Positions 52,048 to 60,514 of a stretch of DNA of 64,000 nucleotides are shown here, piece by piece; within the stretch, counting starts at the first letter, position 1; every line of letters begins with the position of its first letter. The translations under genes were made by a program, and so were the position numbers. The DNA lies in the NCBI GenBank assembly GCA_030583905.1, contig CP129481.1, forward strand, positions 1,984,001-2,048,000, read 5' to 3'. The notes under the pieces are model-generated. The model was not told the DNA's origin and ran no database searches. It saw only the letters and a program-made list of their open reading frames with translations. The DNA is from Anaerolineales bacterium (GTDB taxonomy: Bacteria; Chloroflexota; Anaerolineae; Anaerolineales; Villigracilaceae).

Positions 52048-52574
52048 TGAGAGCTGATATCCATCCCACCGTGTTTCAGGCGCAGGTCACCTGCGCTTCC
52101 TGCGGCAATACTTGGGTGACCACTTCCACCAAGAAGGAATTGCGCATCGACGTTTGCTCCAATTGTCATCCGTTCTTTACCGGTGAATCCGCGAAGATCC
52201 TCGACGTGGAAGGTCAGGTGGACCGCTTCTACAAGAAGCTTTCCGCGCGCCAGACCTACGTGGAACAGCAGAAAGCCAAGGAAGCTTCCTTGAACTCGCT
52301 TGATCGTTCCATCGACGATCTCGCCCTCACCCCGCGTGCAACGGATTCGCTCAAGAAGGCTGGCATCCTGACCATTGGTCAGGTGCTCGATAAACTTGCG
52401 GAAGGCGATGCCGCCCTGCTTGCAGTTTCGGGCTATGGTCAATCCGCGTTGACCGCCACCAAGAAGAAACTGCGCGCATTGGATTTTGAACTTCCCGAAC
52501 CGCCCAAGGTCGAGAAGGCAGCCAAGGCTCCTGAAGCAAGCGAAGAAGCCGAAGCGACCGAGTCGGCTGAATAG
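52047..52574 (+). CDS. rpmE: 50S ribosomal protein L31 fused to an RNA polymerase alpha-CTD-like domain
   Basis: 175 residues, over twice normal L31. Residues 1-70 are L31 with the four zinc Cys (16, 19, 37, 40) and HPFFTGESAKILDVEGQVDRF. Residues ~88-147 match the alpha C-terminal domain: SIDDLALTPRATDSLKKAGI with TIGQVLDKLAEG and GYGQSALTATKKKLRAL. The DNA-contact Arg (265 in E. coli) aligns with Arg 97 and the Gly (296) with Gly 131; the Asn (268) is Asp 100. The end is an Ala/Glu/Lys-rich tail. One base (A) is shared with rpmA (TAATG). A terminator follows. Confidence 0.93.
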   Translation: MRADIHPTVFQAQVTCASCGNTWVTTSTKKELRIDVCSNCHPFFTGESAKILDVEGQVDRFYKKLSARQTYVEQQKAKEASLNSLDRSIDDLALTPRATDSLKKAGILTIGQVLDKLAEGDAALLAVSGYGQSALTATKKKLRALDFELPEPPKVEKAAKAPEASEEAEATESAE

Positions 52575-52614
52575 GGCGGCTTTGTCAGGCGGGGATTTCT
52601 CAGGTAAACTTACG

Positions 52615-52645
52615 GGCAGACGCGAAAGCGTCTGCCTATTTTTTT
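52615..52645 (+). terminator. rho-independent terminator of the L21-L27-L31 operon
   Basis: GGCAGACGC-GAAA-GCGTCTGCC, 9 bp with a GAAA tetraloop, then TATTTTTTT. It lies just upstream of the tdk ribosome site. Confidence 0.93.
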
Positions 52646-52664
52646 GAATTGGGAGAATCACGGA

Positions 52665-53234
52665 ATGCGTCATACACACGGTTCGATCGAAGTTGTCTGC
52701 GGTTCGATGTTCAGCGGGAAAACGGATGAATTGATCCGCAGGCTGGTGCGGGCGACGATCGCGAAACAGAAGGTGCAGGTGTTCAAACCCGCCATTGACA
52801 TCCGCTATGCGGTTGAGAAGGTCGCTTCGCACACAGGCTCCACGTTTGATGCCATTCCCGTCGAATCATCTGCGGATGTCCGCTCGAAATTGGACGCGGA
52901 CACAACCGTCGTCGGCGTAGATGAGGCGCAGTTTTTCGATGACGGCATCGTGGCAGTTGTGCAGGAATTGGCGGCGCGCGGCGTGCGGGTCATCGTTGCC
53001 GGTCTCGATCAGGATTTCCGCGGCGAGCCGTTCGGCTCCATGCCCGTTCTCATGGCGGAGGCGGAGGACGTGACCAAACTCCATGCCATTTGCATGGTCT
53101 GCGGCGGGGACGCCTCGCGCACGCAGAGACTGGTCAATGGCAAGCCTGCCCGTTATGATGAACCGATAGTCATTGTGGGCGCATCCGAAATGTACGAAGC
53201 GCGCTGCCGTCAGCATCACGAAGTCCCGCGCTAG
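52665..53234 (+). CDS. tdk: thymidine kinase
   Basis: 189 residues from ATG 52665 (GGGAGA upstream). Salvages thymidine to dTMP. P-loop GSMFSGKT near residue 17, [11 protein letters not shown] (Walker B and lasso start), [14 protein letters not shown], the Cys-x2-Cys zinc pair in [14 protein letters not shown], and the later YEARCRQHH. Followed 19 bp later by hpt. Confidence 0.95.
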   Translation: MRHTHGSIEVVCGSMFSGKTDELIRRLVRATIAKQKVQVFKPAIDIRYAVEKVASHTGSTFDAIPVESSADVRSKLDADTTVVGVDEAQFFDDGIVAVVQELAARGVRVIVAGLDQDFRGEPFGSMPVLMAEAEDVTKLHAICMVCGGDASRTQRLVNGKPARYDEPIVIVGASEMYEARCRQHHEVPR

Positions 53235-53253
53235 CTGAAAGAAGGAGTCAGGC

Positions 53254-53811
53254 ATGCAAAACTATCAGGATGTTCTAAGTGAAATTCTCATAGAAGCCGA
53301 TGCGCTCCAAAAACGCGTGAAGGAACTCGGCGCGGAGATCAGCAGGGATTATTCTCAGACCGAACTTCTGCTCATCTGCATTCTGCGCGGCGGTGTGCCC
53401 TTCATGGTGGACCTCAGCCGGCACATCACGGTTCCGCATATGATGGACTTCATGGCGGTCTCGTCCTATGGCGCAGGCAGGCGCGAATCGAGCGGCTCCG
53501 CCCGCGTCACTCTTGACCTGCAAACCGACATCCGTGACAAAAACGTCCTGCTCGTCGAAGACATTGTTGACAGCGGACATACCATCGCATCGGTTTTGCA
53601 CATGCTCGAAACCCGCAATCCAAGATCGCTCAAAGTCTGCGCCCTGCTCGATAAACCCGAACGCCGCGAAGCGCACGTGCCGATCCATTATCTTGGCTTC
53701 ACCATTCCCAATAAATTCGTCTTTGGTTACGGACTCGACCTCGACGAATATTTCCGCAACCTGCCGTTCGTTGGCGTTGTGGATTTGAACAAATACAAAC
53801 CGTCCGAATGA
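53254..53811 (+). CDS. hpt: hypoxanthine(-guanine) phosphoribosyltransferase
   Basis: 185 residues. Salvages hypoxanthine/guanine with PRPP. LLICILRGGVPFMVDLSRHI gives the start of the fold, and LLVEDIVDSGHTI is the PRPP motif. The hood sequence FVFGYGLDLDEYFRNLPFVG is as in HPRT. Clustered with tdk in a nucleotide-salvage pair, with cca 19 bp later. Confidence 0.95.
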   Translation: MQNYQDVLSEILIEADALQKRVKELGAEISRDYSQTELLLICILRGGVPFMVDLSRHITVPHMMDFMAVSSYGAGRRESSGSARVTLDLQTDIRDKNVLLVEDIVDSGHTIASVLHMLETRNPRSLKVCALLDKPERREAHVPIHYLGFTIPNKFVFGYGLDLDEYFRNLPFVGVVDLNKYKPSE

Positions 53812-53830
53812 GCGCTCAACGGGGCAGGGG

Positions 53831-55495
53831 ATGACGGACGAGAAAAAACACAACGATCAGCCTTCTCCCTATGCAGGTCGCTGGGTTGCCATCCTGCGCG
53901 GTCGTGTTGTTGCACAGGGCGGCACACCGGAACAGGCACTCCGCGCATCGCAGTCCAGCCGCTTCAAGGAAAAACCAGAGATTCAATTCATGCCCGTCCC
54001 TTTTTCCATCCCGCCTCTCATTGATCGAATAAAAGACATCCTGCCGCCCGACCAGGAAATTTACCTCGTCGGCGGCGCAGTACGGGATTTGTTATCCTCC
54101 CGCCTCTCCCCCGACTTTGATTTTGCCCTGCCATCGAACGGCATTTCCCTCGCCCGAAAAGTTGCCAACGCCCTCCACGCAGACTTTTTAGCCCTCGATG
54201 ACGAGCGCGATACGGGACGCGTCATCGTCACAGACGAGAATGGATCGCGCGTCTTCCTTGACTTTGCCACGTATCGCGGCGCCAACCTCGACGAAGATCT
54301 GCGCGCCCGTGATTTCACCATCAACGCCATTGCCTATAACTTGCAGGACGGCACGTTGATCGACCCGACCGATGGCGGGAATGACATCCGCGCCAAGGTC
54401 ATCCGCGCTTGTTCACCGACTGCTTTTACCGATGACCCGGTCCGCATATTGCGGGCGGTGCGGCAGGCGGCGGCGCTCGGTTACACCATCGACAAGACCA
54501 CGCGCGAATGGATGAAACAGGCATCAGGTCAGGTTGGACGCGTTTCCGTTGAACGTCTGCGCGACGAGATCTTCAAGATCCTGAACGGACCCAAAGCCAG
54601 TGCCTCCATCCGCGCCCTGGACATGCTCGGTGTGCTTTCGCACCTCATGCCTGAACTGCTCAAGATGAAAGGCGTGGAACAGTCGCCGCCGCATGTGTAT
54701 GATGTGTGGACACACACCCTCGCCGTGCTGGATCAACTCGACCAGCTCATAGCGTCCCTGCGCATCGGCTACAACGCCGAGTCCACCAACGATATGTACA
54801 CCGGCTTGCTTAGTGTATGCCTCGGACGGTACCGCGAGCAACTGGCGAATCATTTTTCCAGCCCGTTGAACATTGACCGCCCGCACCGCTCTTTGCTCTT
54901 CTTCGCCGCCTTGTATCACGATGTCTGCAAACCCGATACCAAAACCATCGAAGAGACGGGTCGGATTCGCTTTTTCGATCATGACGTCAAGGGCGCGGAT
55001 GTGGTTGCCGCGCGCGCACGCGCGTTCAACCTCAGCAGTGACGAAGTGGAGCGTTTGCACACCATCGTTCGTCATCACATGCGCTTTCATAATTTTGCAT
55101 CCCGCTTTGAGTACGAAAAGCAAACCCCTTCGCGTAAAGCCATCTATCGTTTTTTCCGTGACAGCGGCGGCGCGGGCATTGACTTGATCCTGCTTGCGCT
55201 CGCGGATGTGCGCGGTACGCAAGCCGCGGAACTCACCACCGATACCTGGACTGCCTACCTCGACGTCGCCCGTCTCCTGCTCGAGAATTATTGGGAAAAA
55301 CCCGAGGAAGTGGTTGCCCCTCCGCGCCTGCTCGATGGCAATGACCTGATCAAAGAACTGGGGCTCAAGCCGGGTCCTGTGATCGGACAATTACTTGAAT
55401 CCATCCGCGAGAATCAAGCCGCCGGGAAGATCGAAACCCGCGAACAGGCGCTGACATTCGCGCGGGAAGAAATGAAAAACCTTAAAGGTGAATAA
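53831..55495 (+). CDS. cca: CCA-adding enzyme / tRNA nucleotidyltransferase with HD domain and N-terminal extension
   Basis: 554 residues. An N-terminal ~45-residue module (YAGRWVAILRGRVVAQGGTPEQAL) resembles DUF5678-like segments and is not part of typical CCA enzymes. Then the nucleotidyltransferase motif VGGAVRDLL ... DFDFALP (metal Asps), RDFTINAIAYNL, RILRAVRQAAALGY and the poly(A) polymerase RNA-binding part. An HD domain follows (ALYHDVCKP, IVRHHMRF). It adds or repairs the 3' CCA of tRNAs. The downstream gene overlaps by one base. Confidence 0.92.
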   Translation: MTDEKKHNDQPSPYAGRWVAILRGRVVAQGGTPEQALRASQSSRFKEKPEIQFMPVPFSIPPLIDRIKDILPPDQEIYLVGGAVRDLLSSRLSPDFDFALPSNGISLARKVANALHADFLALDDERDTGRVIVTDENGSRVFLDFATYRGANLDEDLRARDFTINAIAYNLQDGTLIDPTDGGNDIRAKVIRACSPTAFTDDPVRILRAVRQAAALGYTIDKTTREWMKQASGQVGRVSVERLRDEIFKILNGPKASASIRALDMLGVLSHLMPELLKMKGVEQSPPHVYDVWTHTLAVLDQLDQLIASLRIGYNAESTNDMYTGLLSVCLGRYREQLANHFSSPLNIDRPHRSLLFFAALYHDVCKPDTKTIEETGRIRFFDHDVKGADVVAARARAFNLSSDEVERLHTIVRHHMRFHNFASRFEYEKQTPSRKAIYRFFRDSGGAGIDLILLALADVRGTQAAELTTDTWTAYLDVARLLLENYWEKPEEVVAPPRLLDGNDLIKELGLKPGPVIGQLLESIRENQAAGKIETREQALTFAREEMKNLKGE

Positions 55496-56031
55496 TGAAT
55501 TATGTATTCTTCGATCTCGAATCACAAAACCTGTTTGATGAAGTCGGCGGGCGCGACCACATCGACAAACTCAAATTTGCCTGCGGCGTCACATATTCGA
55601 CCGCAAAGAACGATTTCACTGTTTATTGGGAAACGGATGTTCCCGCTCTGATTGACGAATTGAAGTCCGCGACGAAAGTGGTCGGATTCAACCTGCTTAA
55701 TTTCGACTACAAAGTCCTGCAGCCATATTCCCCTCAGACCCGCTTCGCCTCCATCCCGACCCTTGACCTGCTCCTCGATATCCAGCAGACTCTCGGCTTT
55801 CGCCTGAGTCTGGATAACATTGCGAGCGCCACACTTGGCACGGCAAAAACCGCCGACGGCATCCAGTCCGTGCAGTGGTTCAGGAATGGCGAGTTGGACA
55901 AGGTTGCCGAATACTGCAAAGCGGACGTGGATATCACGCGCCGCGTATTTGAATTTGGGCGAGATAACGGGTATATTTATTACAAATCCAAATTGGGAAG
56001 TAAACTGAAAGTGAGTGTGAAATGGAAATGA
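55495..56031 (+). CDS. RNase H-like / DEDD exonuclease-fold protein
   Basis: 178 residues. MNYVFFDLESQN, VGFNLLNFDYKVL, and CKADVDITRRVFEF mark the exonuclease motifs I, II and III of the DEDD superfamily (Asp, Asp, and Tyr/Asp). The second, a Tyr-containing YCKADVDIT, points to the DEDDy type, close to YprB-like RNase H domains. Substrate unknown; it may process RNA, given its place behind cca, which it overlaps by one base (TAATG). Confidence 0.8.
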   Translation: MNYVFFDLESQNLFDEVGGRDHIDKLKFACGVTYSTAKNDFTVYWETDVPALIDELKSATKVVGFNLLNFDYKVLQPYSPQTRFASIPTLDLLLDIQQTLGFRLSLDNIASATLGTAKTADGIQSVQWFRNGELDKVAEYCKADVDITRRVFEFGRDNGYIYYKSKLGSKLKVSVKWK

Positions 56032-56786
56032 TCAAACTTAACGGTATTGAGATTTCGTACGAGCGCCGCGGCGCGGGAACATCGCTCATGCTGGTGCATG
56101 GCTTTCCGCTCGACCATACGTTGTGGAATGAAACAGCATCCCTGCTCGAGGGCGATTTCGACCTGATTCTGCCGGATCTGCGCGGATTTGGCGCTTCTTC
56201 AACGGTGGAGACGCCGTATCTTATGTCCGATATGGCGGATGATCTGGCGGCTCTATTGGACCACTTTGGTATCGAGAAAACTGCATTGGCAGGGCATTCG
56301 ATGGGCGGATATGTGGCGCTTGCTTTTGCGAAGAAGTATCCGCAGAGGGTGAGCGGGCTGGCGCTGGTCTCTTCGCAAGCTGCCGCGGATGCACCCGATC
56401 GCAAGGAGGGTCGCTACAAAACTGCGCAGGATGTCGCCGAAAAAGGTGTGGAGGTTGTGGCGGATGCCATGACGCCAAAACTCTCTCCCAGCGCAGAAGT
56501 GCAGGCATTCGCGCGAAAATCGATCTTGAGTCAGGGGAAGGCTGGGGTGATCGGCGCGCTCAAGGCAATGGCGGAGCGGGAGGATTCCATGCCTATTCTT
56601 TCCTCCTTTGATTTTCCTGTTGCGCTGATCCACGGCGATTCGGATGCGCTGATTCCGCTGGAAAAGTCGCAGGAGATCAAGGCGGCTTTGCCGGATGCAA
56701 AGTTGGTCATTCTTCAAGGAGCTGGTCATCTCCCGATGATGGAACTTCCGGAAGAGACTGCCGACGCATTGAAATTGCTGAAGTGA
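56022..56786 (+). CDS. alpha/beta hydrolase
   Basis: 254 residues. SLMLVHGFPLDHTLWNE (oxyanion), DLRGFGASS, nucleophile elbow AGHSMGGYVAL, Asp in LIHGDSDALIPLEKS and catalytic His in GAGHLPMMELP. It overlaps the upstream exonuclease-like gene by 10 bp, so translation is coupled. Substrate unknown; the fold is common for esterases and haloperoxidase-like enzymes. Confidence 0.92.
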   Translation: MEMIKLNGIEISYERRGAGTSLMLVHGFPLDHTLWNETASLLEGDFDLILPDLRGFGASSTVETPYLMSDMADDLAALLDHFGIEKTALAGHSMGGYVALAFAKKYPQRVSGLALVSSQAAADAPDRKEGRYKTAQDVAEKGVEVVADAMTPKLSPSAEVQAFARKSILSQGKAGVIGALKAMAEREDSMPILSSFDFPVALIHGDSDALIPLEKSQEIKAALPDAKLVILQGAGHLPMMELPEETADALKLLK

Positions 56787-56788
56787 AT

Positions 56789-56824
56789 AAACAAGCCCGC
56801 CACATATCAGTGGCGGGCTTGTTT
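56789..56824. terminator. rho-independent terminator, probably bidirectional
   Basis: A perfect 15-bp stem AAACAAGCCCGCCAC/GTGGCGGGCTTGTTT with a 6-nt loop, between the hydrolase gene and the convergent response regulator gene. Confidence 0.9.
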
Positions 56825-56846
56825 ATCAAGGAGAATCAATTGTCGG

Positions 56847-57275
56847 CTAGGGGAGAAGCGGAGCGGTGTTGCTTAAATTAACTTTTTTTTGGTCAACCGG
56901 CATGTGGAGGGAGCCTGTCCGCCGTACCATCTTGCGGATGTGCGCGACCAGGACGCCGCTTGGAACGGGTTTGACGAGGAAATCATCTGCGCCGACATCC
57001 AATACACTGGCGACCATGCGCGGGTCGTTGATGGCGGAGAGGATGAGGATGGGTGCGCTGCTGAATTGGCGTACCGCCTTGCAGACCTGCCAGCCGTCCA
57101 CGTCAGGCATCATGAGATCGAGCAGGATGACGTTCGGGCTTTTCTCTTTGGCGAGGTGGATACCTTCCGCGCCGCTATTGGCTGTGATCACGTCGAAGCC
57201 GTGGGTTTTGAGCAGCATGCTCATTAGTTCGGTGATGGCGATATCGTCATCGATTACAAGAATTTTTGTGTTCAT
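56847..57275 (-). CDS. single-domain response regulator (CheY-like)
   Basis: 142 residues from ATG 57275 (an earlier in-frame start lies at 57314). KILVIDDDIAITELM gives the acidic pocket, VILLDLMMPDVDGWQVCK the phosphoacceptor Asp, SAPILILSAI the Thr/Ser and DDFLVKPVPSGVL the conserved Lys. There is no output domain, so it works through a partner protein or a histidine kinase elsewhere. No kinase gene is nearby. Confidence 0.92.
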   Translation of the reverse strand: MNTKILVIDDDIAITELMSMLLKTHGFDVITANSGAEGIHLAKEKSPNVILLDLMMPDVDGWQVCKAVRQFSSAPILILSAINDPRMVASVLDVGADDFLVKPVPSGVLVAHIRKMVRRTGSLHMPVDQKKVNLSNTAPLLP

Positions 57276-57594
57276 AAGTTTACCGTTGGCACAATTATGA
57301 CCGATAAATCCCAAAGTGAACTTTGCAATATATTTACAGGTTGCCTGACTTATCTAATTTGTTTGGTCGGCTTGCAAAGCATTGAGATCATCATTTTGCT
57401 GACCGGAATTCTGTGCATCTGGTTTTGTAAGGACGGTTTATTTGTCGGCTATCTTTGAGAGCGTGTGCATGAATTGAATACTCGTGTAAGAGGTCTGCTT
57501 ATCTGGTGATGTTTGTCATGTGTGAATTAGACCGTTTTTGGTAAAATATTTCACAATCAAAATTTGAAAATTCAAATCCTTTATGGAGGCTAAA
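57276..57594. other. spacer upstream of ppdK with inverted repeat
   Basis: About 320 bp without a gene. A TAAAAT (57542-57547) could be the -10 for ppdK. ATTTGAA-AA-TTCAAAT (57562-57577) is a perfect 7-bp inverted repeat 5 bp before the GGAGG site, where it could be an operator or a structure that affects translation. Nothing else stands out. Confidence 0.5.
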
Positions 57595-60411
57595 ATGACC
57601 AAGTGGGTTTATTTGTACAACGAAGTAAAAGAAGCGGAAAAGGTTGCTGGTGGTTCGTGGGATGCAGTGAAGGCGCTTGTGGGGGGGAAGGGCTCCGGTT
57701 TGCTGGATATGACCCGCGCGGGAGTGCCGGTTCCGCCCTTTTTTACCGTGACGACCGAGGCGTGTAATGCCTATCAGAAGCTGGGCAAGTTCCCTGCCGG
57801 TTTGTGGCAGCAGGAATTAAAAGCTCTGAAGGCGATCGAAAAGAAGACCGGCAAGAAGTTTGGTGATTCCAAGAATCCTTTGCTGGTATCCTGCCGTTCG
57901 GGCGCAAAGTTTTCCATGCCCGGGATGATGGACACGGTGCTCAACATTGGCTTGACGGACGAATCCGCCAGGGGGATGGCGGAGCAGTTCGGCGATGAGC
58001 GTTTTGCCTACGACTCCTACCGCCGTTTGGTGGAGATGTTCGGTGCAGTGGTGTTGGGGATTCCCGATGAGGCTTTTGAACATCCGCTCGAGGAATATAA
58101 GCATAAAAAAGGGTACAAGCTCGATACGGAAATGAAGGCGGAAGATTGGAAGGAGATGGTTGAGATCTTCAAAGCGGTGGTTAGAAAAGAGAAGGGTTTT
58201 GACTTCCCGCAGGATCCGTATAAACAACTTGAATTGGCAACGGAAGCCGTCTTCAAATCCTGGAACGGCAAGCGCGCCATCGATTATCGCAATGCCACCG
58301 GCATCTCCCACGACCTCGGGACCGCGGTCAATATTCAAACGATGGCGTTCGGTAACATGGGCGATGATTGCGCCACCGGTGTGGCGTTCACACGCAACCC
58401 GTCCAATGGCGAAAAGAAGATGATGGGTGATTTCCTCTTCAATGCGCAGGGCGAGGACGTGGTGGCGGGCATCCGCAATACGCTTCCCATTGAAGCGCTG
58501 AAGAAGGATATGCCCAAAGCCTATGATGAGTTCATGAAGATCACTGCGCGCCTTGAGAAACATTACAAGGATATGCAGGATGTGGAGTTCACCATCGAGC
58601 GCGGCAAGTTGTGGATGCTTCAAACCCGCAACGGCAAGCGCACTGCCAAAGCTGCCGTCAAAATGGCGGTGGATATGGCGAAGGAAGGGCTGATCACAAA
58701 GGAAGAAGCCGTTGAGCGCGTCACATCTGATAACGTGGATACGCTCCTCCATCCGCAATTTGATGAGGAAGCCAAAAAGGTTGCCGAGAAATCGGGCACG
58801 CTGATCGCGAAAGGCGTGAACGCTTCTCCCGGTGCGGCAGTTGGTCGGGTTTACTTTGACGCGGACACCGCTGAAAGATTTGCCAAGGAAGAAAAACAGG
58901 ACACCATCATGGTGCGTCCTTTCACCAAGCCGGACGACGTGCATGGCATGATCGCGTCCAAGGGTGTGCTGACCAGTGAAGGCGGCGCAACCTCCCACGC
59001 GGCGGTCGTAGCGCGCCAGTTCGGCATTCCATGCGTGGTCGGCGCTTCTGCGATCAAGATCGACCTTGACAAACGCGTCATGAACATCGGCGAAAATGTG
59101 GTCAGGGAAGGCGAATGGATCTCCGTGGACGGCACGACTGGTCAAGTTTTTGTCGGCAAAATACCGATGACCACCCCGTCGCTGGAGGAACAGACCGAAT
59201 TGATGACCCTGCTAAAGTGGGCGGATGAGATCTGCGCCCGCAAAAATGTCCGCGTGGCGCCAAAGGGCTCGCCCACGCGCGGTTTGCAGGTTTGGGCTAA
59301 TGCGGATTATCCGAAAGATGCGCAACGCGCCCGTTCGTATGGCGCGGTTGGCATTGGTCTGTGCCGCACGGAGCATATGTTCTTCGAGCCGGAGCGCCTT
59401 CCCATTGTGCAGGATATGATCCTGTCCGGAACGAGCGAAGGACGGACCGCCGCCCTGAATAAACTCCTGCCGCATCAGCGCAAGGATTTTGACGGTCTCT
59501 TCGAGGCAATGGACGGCTATCCGGTCATCGTCCGCCTCATCGACCCGCCTCTGCATGAGTTCATGCCCGACGAGGAAAAACTCCTCGAGGAAGTCATTAC
59601 CATGCGCGTCAAGGGTGAGACTGCGGGCTTGAAGGAAAAGGAAGATCTGCTTGCGACCATCAAGGGCTTGCATGAATCCAATCCGATGATGGGTTTGCGC
59701 GGCGTGCGCCTTTCCATTGCCATGCCTGAGATCGTCGAGATGCAGGTACGCGCCATTTTCGAAGCCGCAGCCGATTGCACGAAACGCGGCATCGTCGTCA
59801 AGCCGGAGATCATGATCCCGCTTACGGGGACGGTCAAGGAACTGGAGTGGATCCAGCCGCGGCTGGAGCGAATCGGCGCAGCCGTCATGCAGGAAAAAGG
59901 CGTCAAGTTCGAGTATAAATTCGGCACGATGATCGAGATCCCCCGCGCGGCGGTCACGGCAAGGGAAGTTGCCAAGCAGGCGCAATTCTTCTCCTTCGGC
60001 ACGAACGACCTGACGCAGATGACCTATGGCTACTCGCGCGATGATGCCGAGCGCAATTTCCTGATCACATATCAGGAGCAGGGCATTCTGGAAAAGAATC
60101 CCTTCCAGACGCTCGACCGTGACGGCGTGGGCAGGCTGATGCAATTGGCGATCGATGAAGGACGCGAAACCCGTCAGAATCTCGAAGTCGGTATCTGCGG
60201 TGAGCATGGCGGCGACCCCGAATCCATCGAGTGGTGCCATATCATCGGCAATAACTATGTCTCCTGCTCGCCGTTCCGTGTGCCGATCGCACGGCTTGCG
60301 GCAGCCCATGCGGTATTGAAACACATGCCGAAGAAGGCTGTGGCGAAAAAGACTGTAAAGAAGGCGGTGAAGGTAAAGGCAAAACCCGCCAAGAAGAAAG
60401 TCAAAAAGTAA
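57595..60411 (+). CDS. ppdK: pyruvate phosphate dikinase
   Basis: 938 residues from ATG 57595 (GGAGG 5 bp upstream, rather than an in-frame ATG at 57583). Interconverts pyruvate, ATP and phosphate with PEP, AMP and pyrophosphate. ATP-grasp domain (VGGKGSGLLDMTRAGV ... GDDCATGVAFTRNP), phospho-His domain with His 468 in GGATSHAAVVARQ, and PEP-binding barrel with catalytic Cys 868 in VGICGEHGGDP. The final ~30 residues (KKAVAKKTVKKAVKVK...) are a Lys-rich tail not seen in most PPDKs. Confidence 0.96.
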   Translation: MTKWVYLYNEVKEAEKVAGGSWDAVKALVGGKGSGLLDMTRAGVPVPPFFTVTTEACNAYQKLGKFPAGLWQQELKALKAIEKKTGKKFGDSKNPLLVSCRSGAKFSMPGMMDTVLNIGLTDESARGMAEQFGDERFAYDSYRRLVEMFGAVVLGIPDEAFEHPLEEYKHKKGYKLDTEMKAEDWKEMVEIFKAVVRKEKGFDFPQDPYKQLELATEAVFKSWNGKRAIDYRNATGISHDLGTAVNIQTMAFGNMGDDCATGVAFTRNPSNGEKKMMGDFLFNAQGEDVVAGIRNTLPIEALKKDMPKAYDEFMKITARLEKHYKDMQDVEFTIERGKLWMLQTRNGKRTAKAAVKMAVDMAKEGLITKEEAVERVTSDNVDTLLHPQFDEEAKKVAEKSGTLIAKGVNASPGAAVGRVYFDADTAERFAKEEKQDTIMVRPFTKPDDVHGMIASKGVLTSEGGATSHAAVVARQFGIPCVVGASAIKIDLDKRVMNIGENVVREGEWISVDGTTGQVFVGKIPMTTPSLEEQTELMTLLKWADEICARKNVRVAPKGSPTRGLQVWANADYPKDAQRARSYGAVGIGLCRTEHMFFEPERLPIVQDMILSGTSEGRTAALNKLLPHQRKDFDGLFEAMDGYPVIVRLIDPPLHEFMPDEEKLLEEVITMRVKGETAGLKEKEDLLATIKGLHESNPMMGLRGVRLSIAMPEIVEMQVRAIFEAAADCTKRGIVVKPEIMIPLTGTVKELEWIQPRLERIGAAVMQEKGVKFEYKFGTMIEIPRAAVTAREVAKQAQFFSFGTNDLTQMTYGYSRDDAERNFLITYQEQGILEKNPFQTLDRDGVGRLMQLAIDEGRETRQNLEVGICGEHGGDPESIEWCHIIGNNYVSCSPFRVPIARLAAAHAVLKHMPKKAVAKKTVKKAVKVKAKPAKKKVKK

Positions 60412-60420
60412 GCAGATTGT

Positions 60421-60449
60421 AAGCCCCCGTCGAAAGGCGGGGGCTTTTT
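60421..60449 (+). terminator. rho-independent terminator of ppdK
   Basis: AAGCCCCCG pairs with CGGGGGCTT, followed by a T-run, 9 bp past the stop. Confidence 0.9.
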
Positions 60450-60514
60450 CATAGTCCTTTAGTAATCTTGTGTTTGGAGGATAAACGCTCATAATAGGAT
60501 AAAGGAGATGAGAG

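Noticed and set aside
57817..59145. 442-codon open frame antisense to ppdK
   Set aside because: Antisense frames of this length arise from high-GC codon use; no start context, no recognisable domain, and it lies wholly opposite a certain gene.
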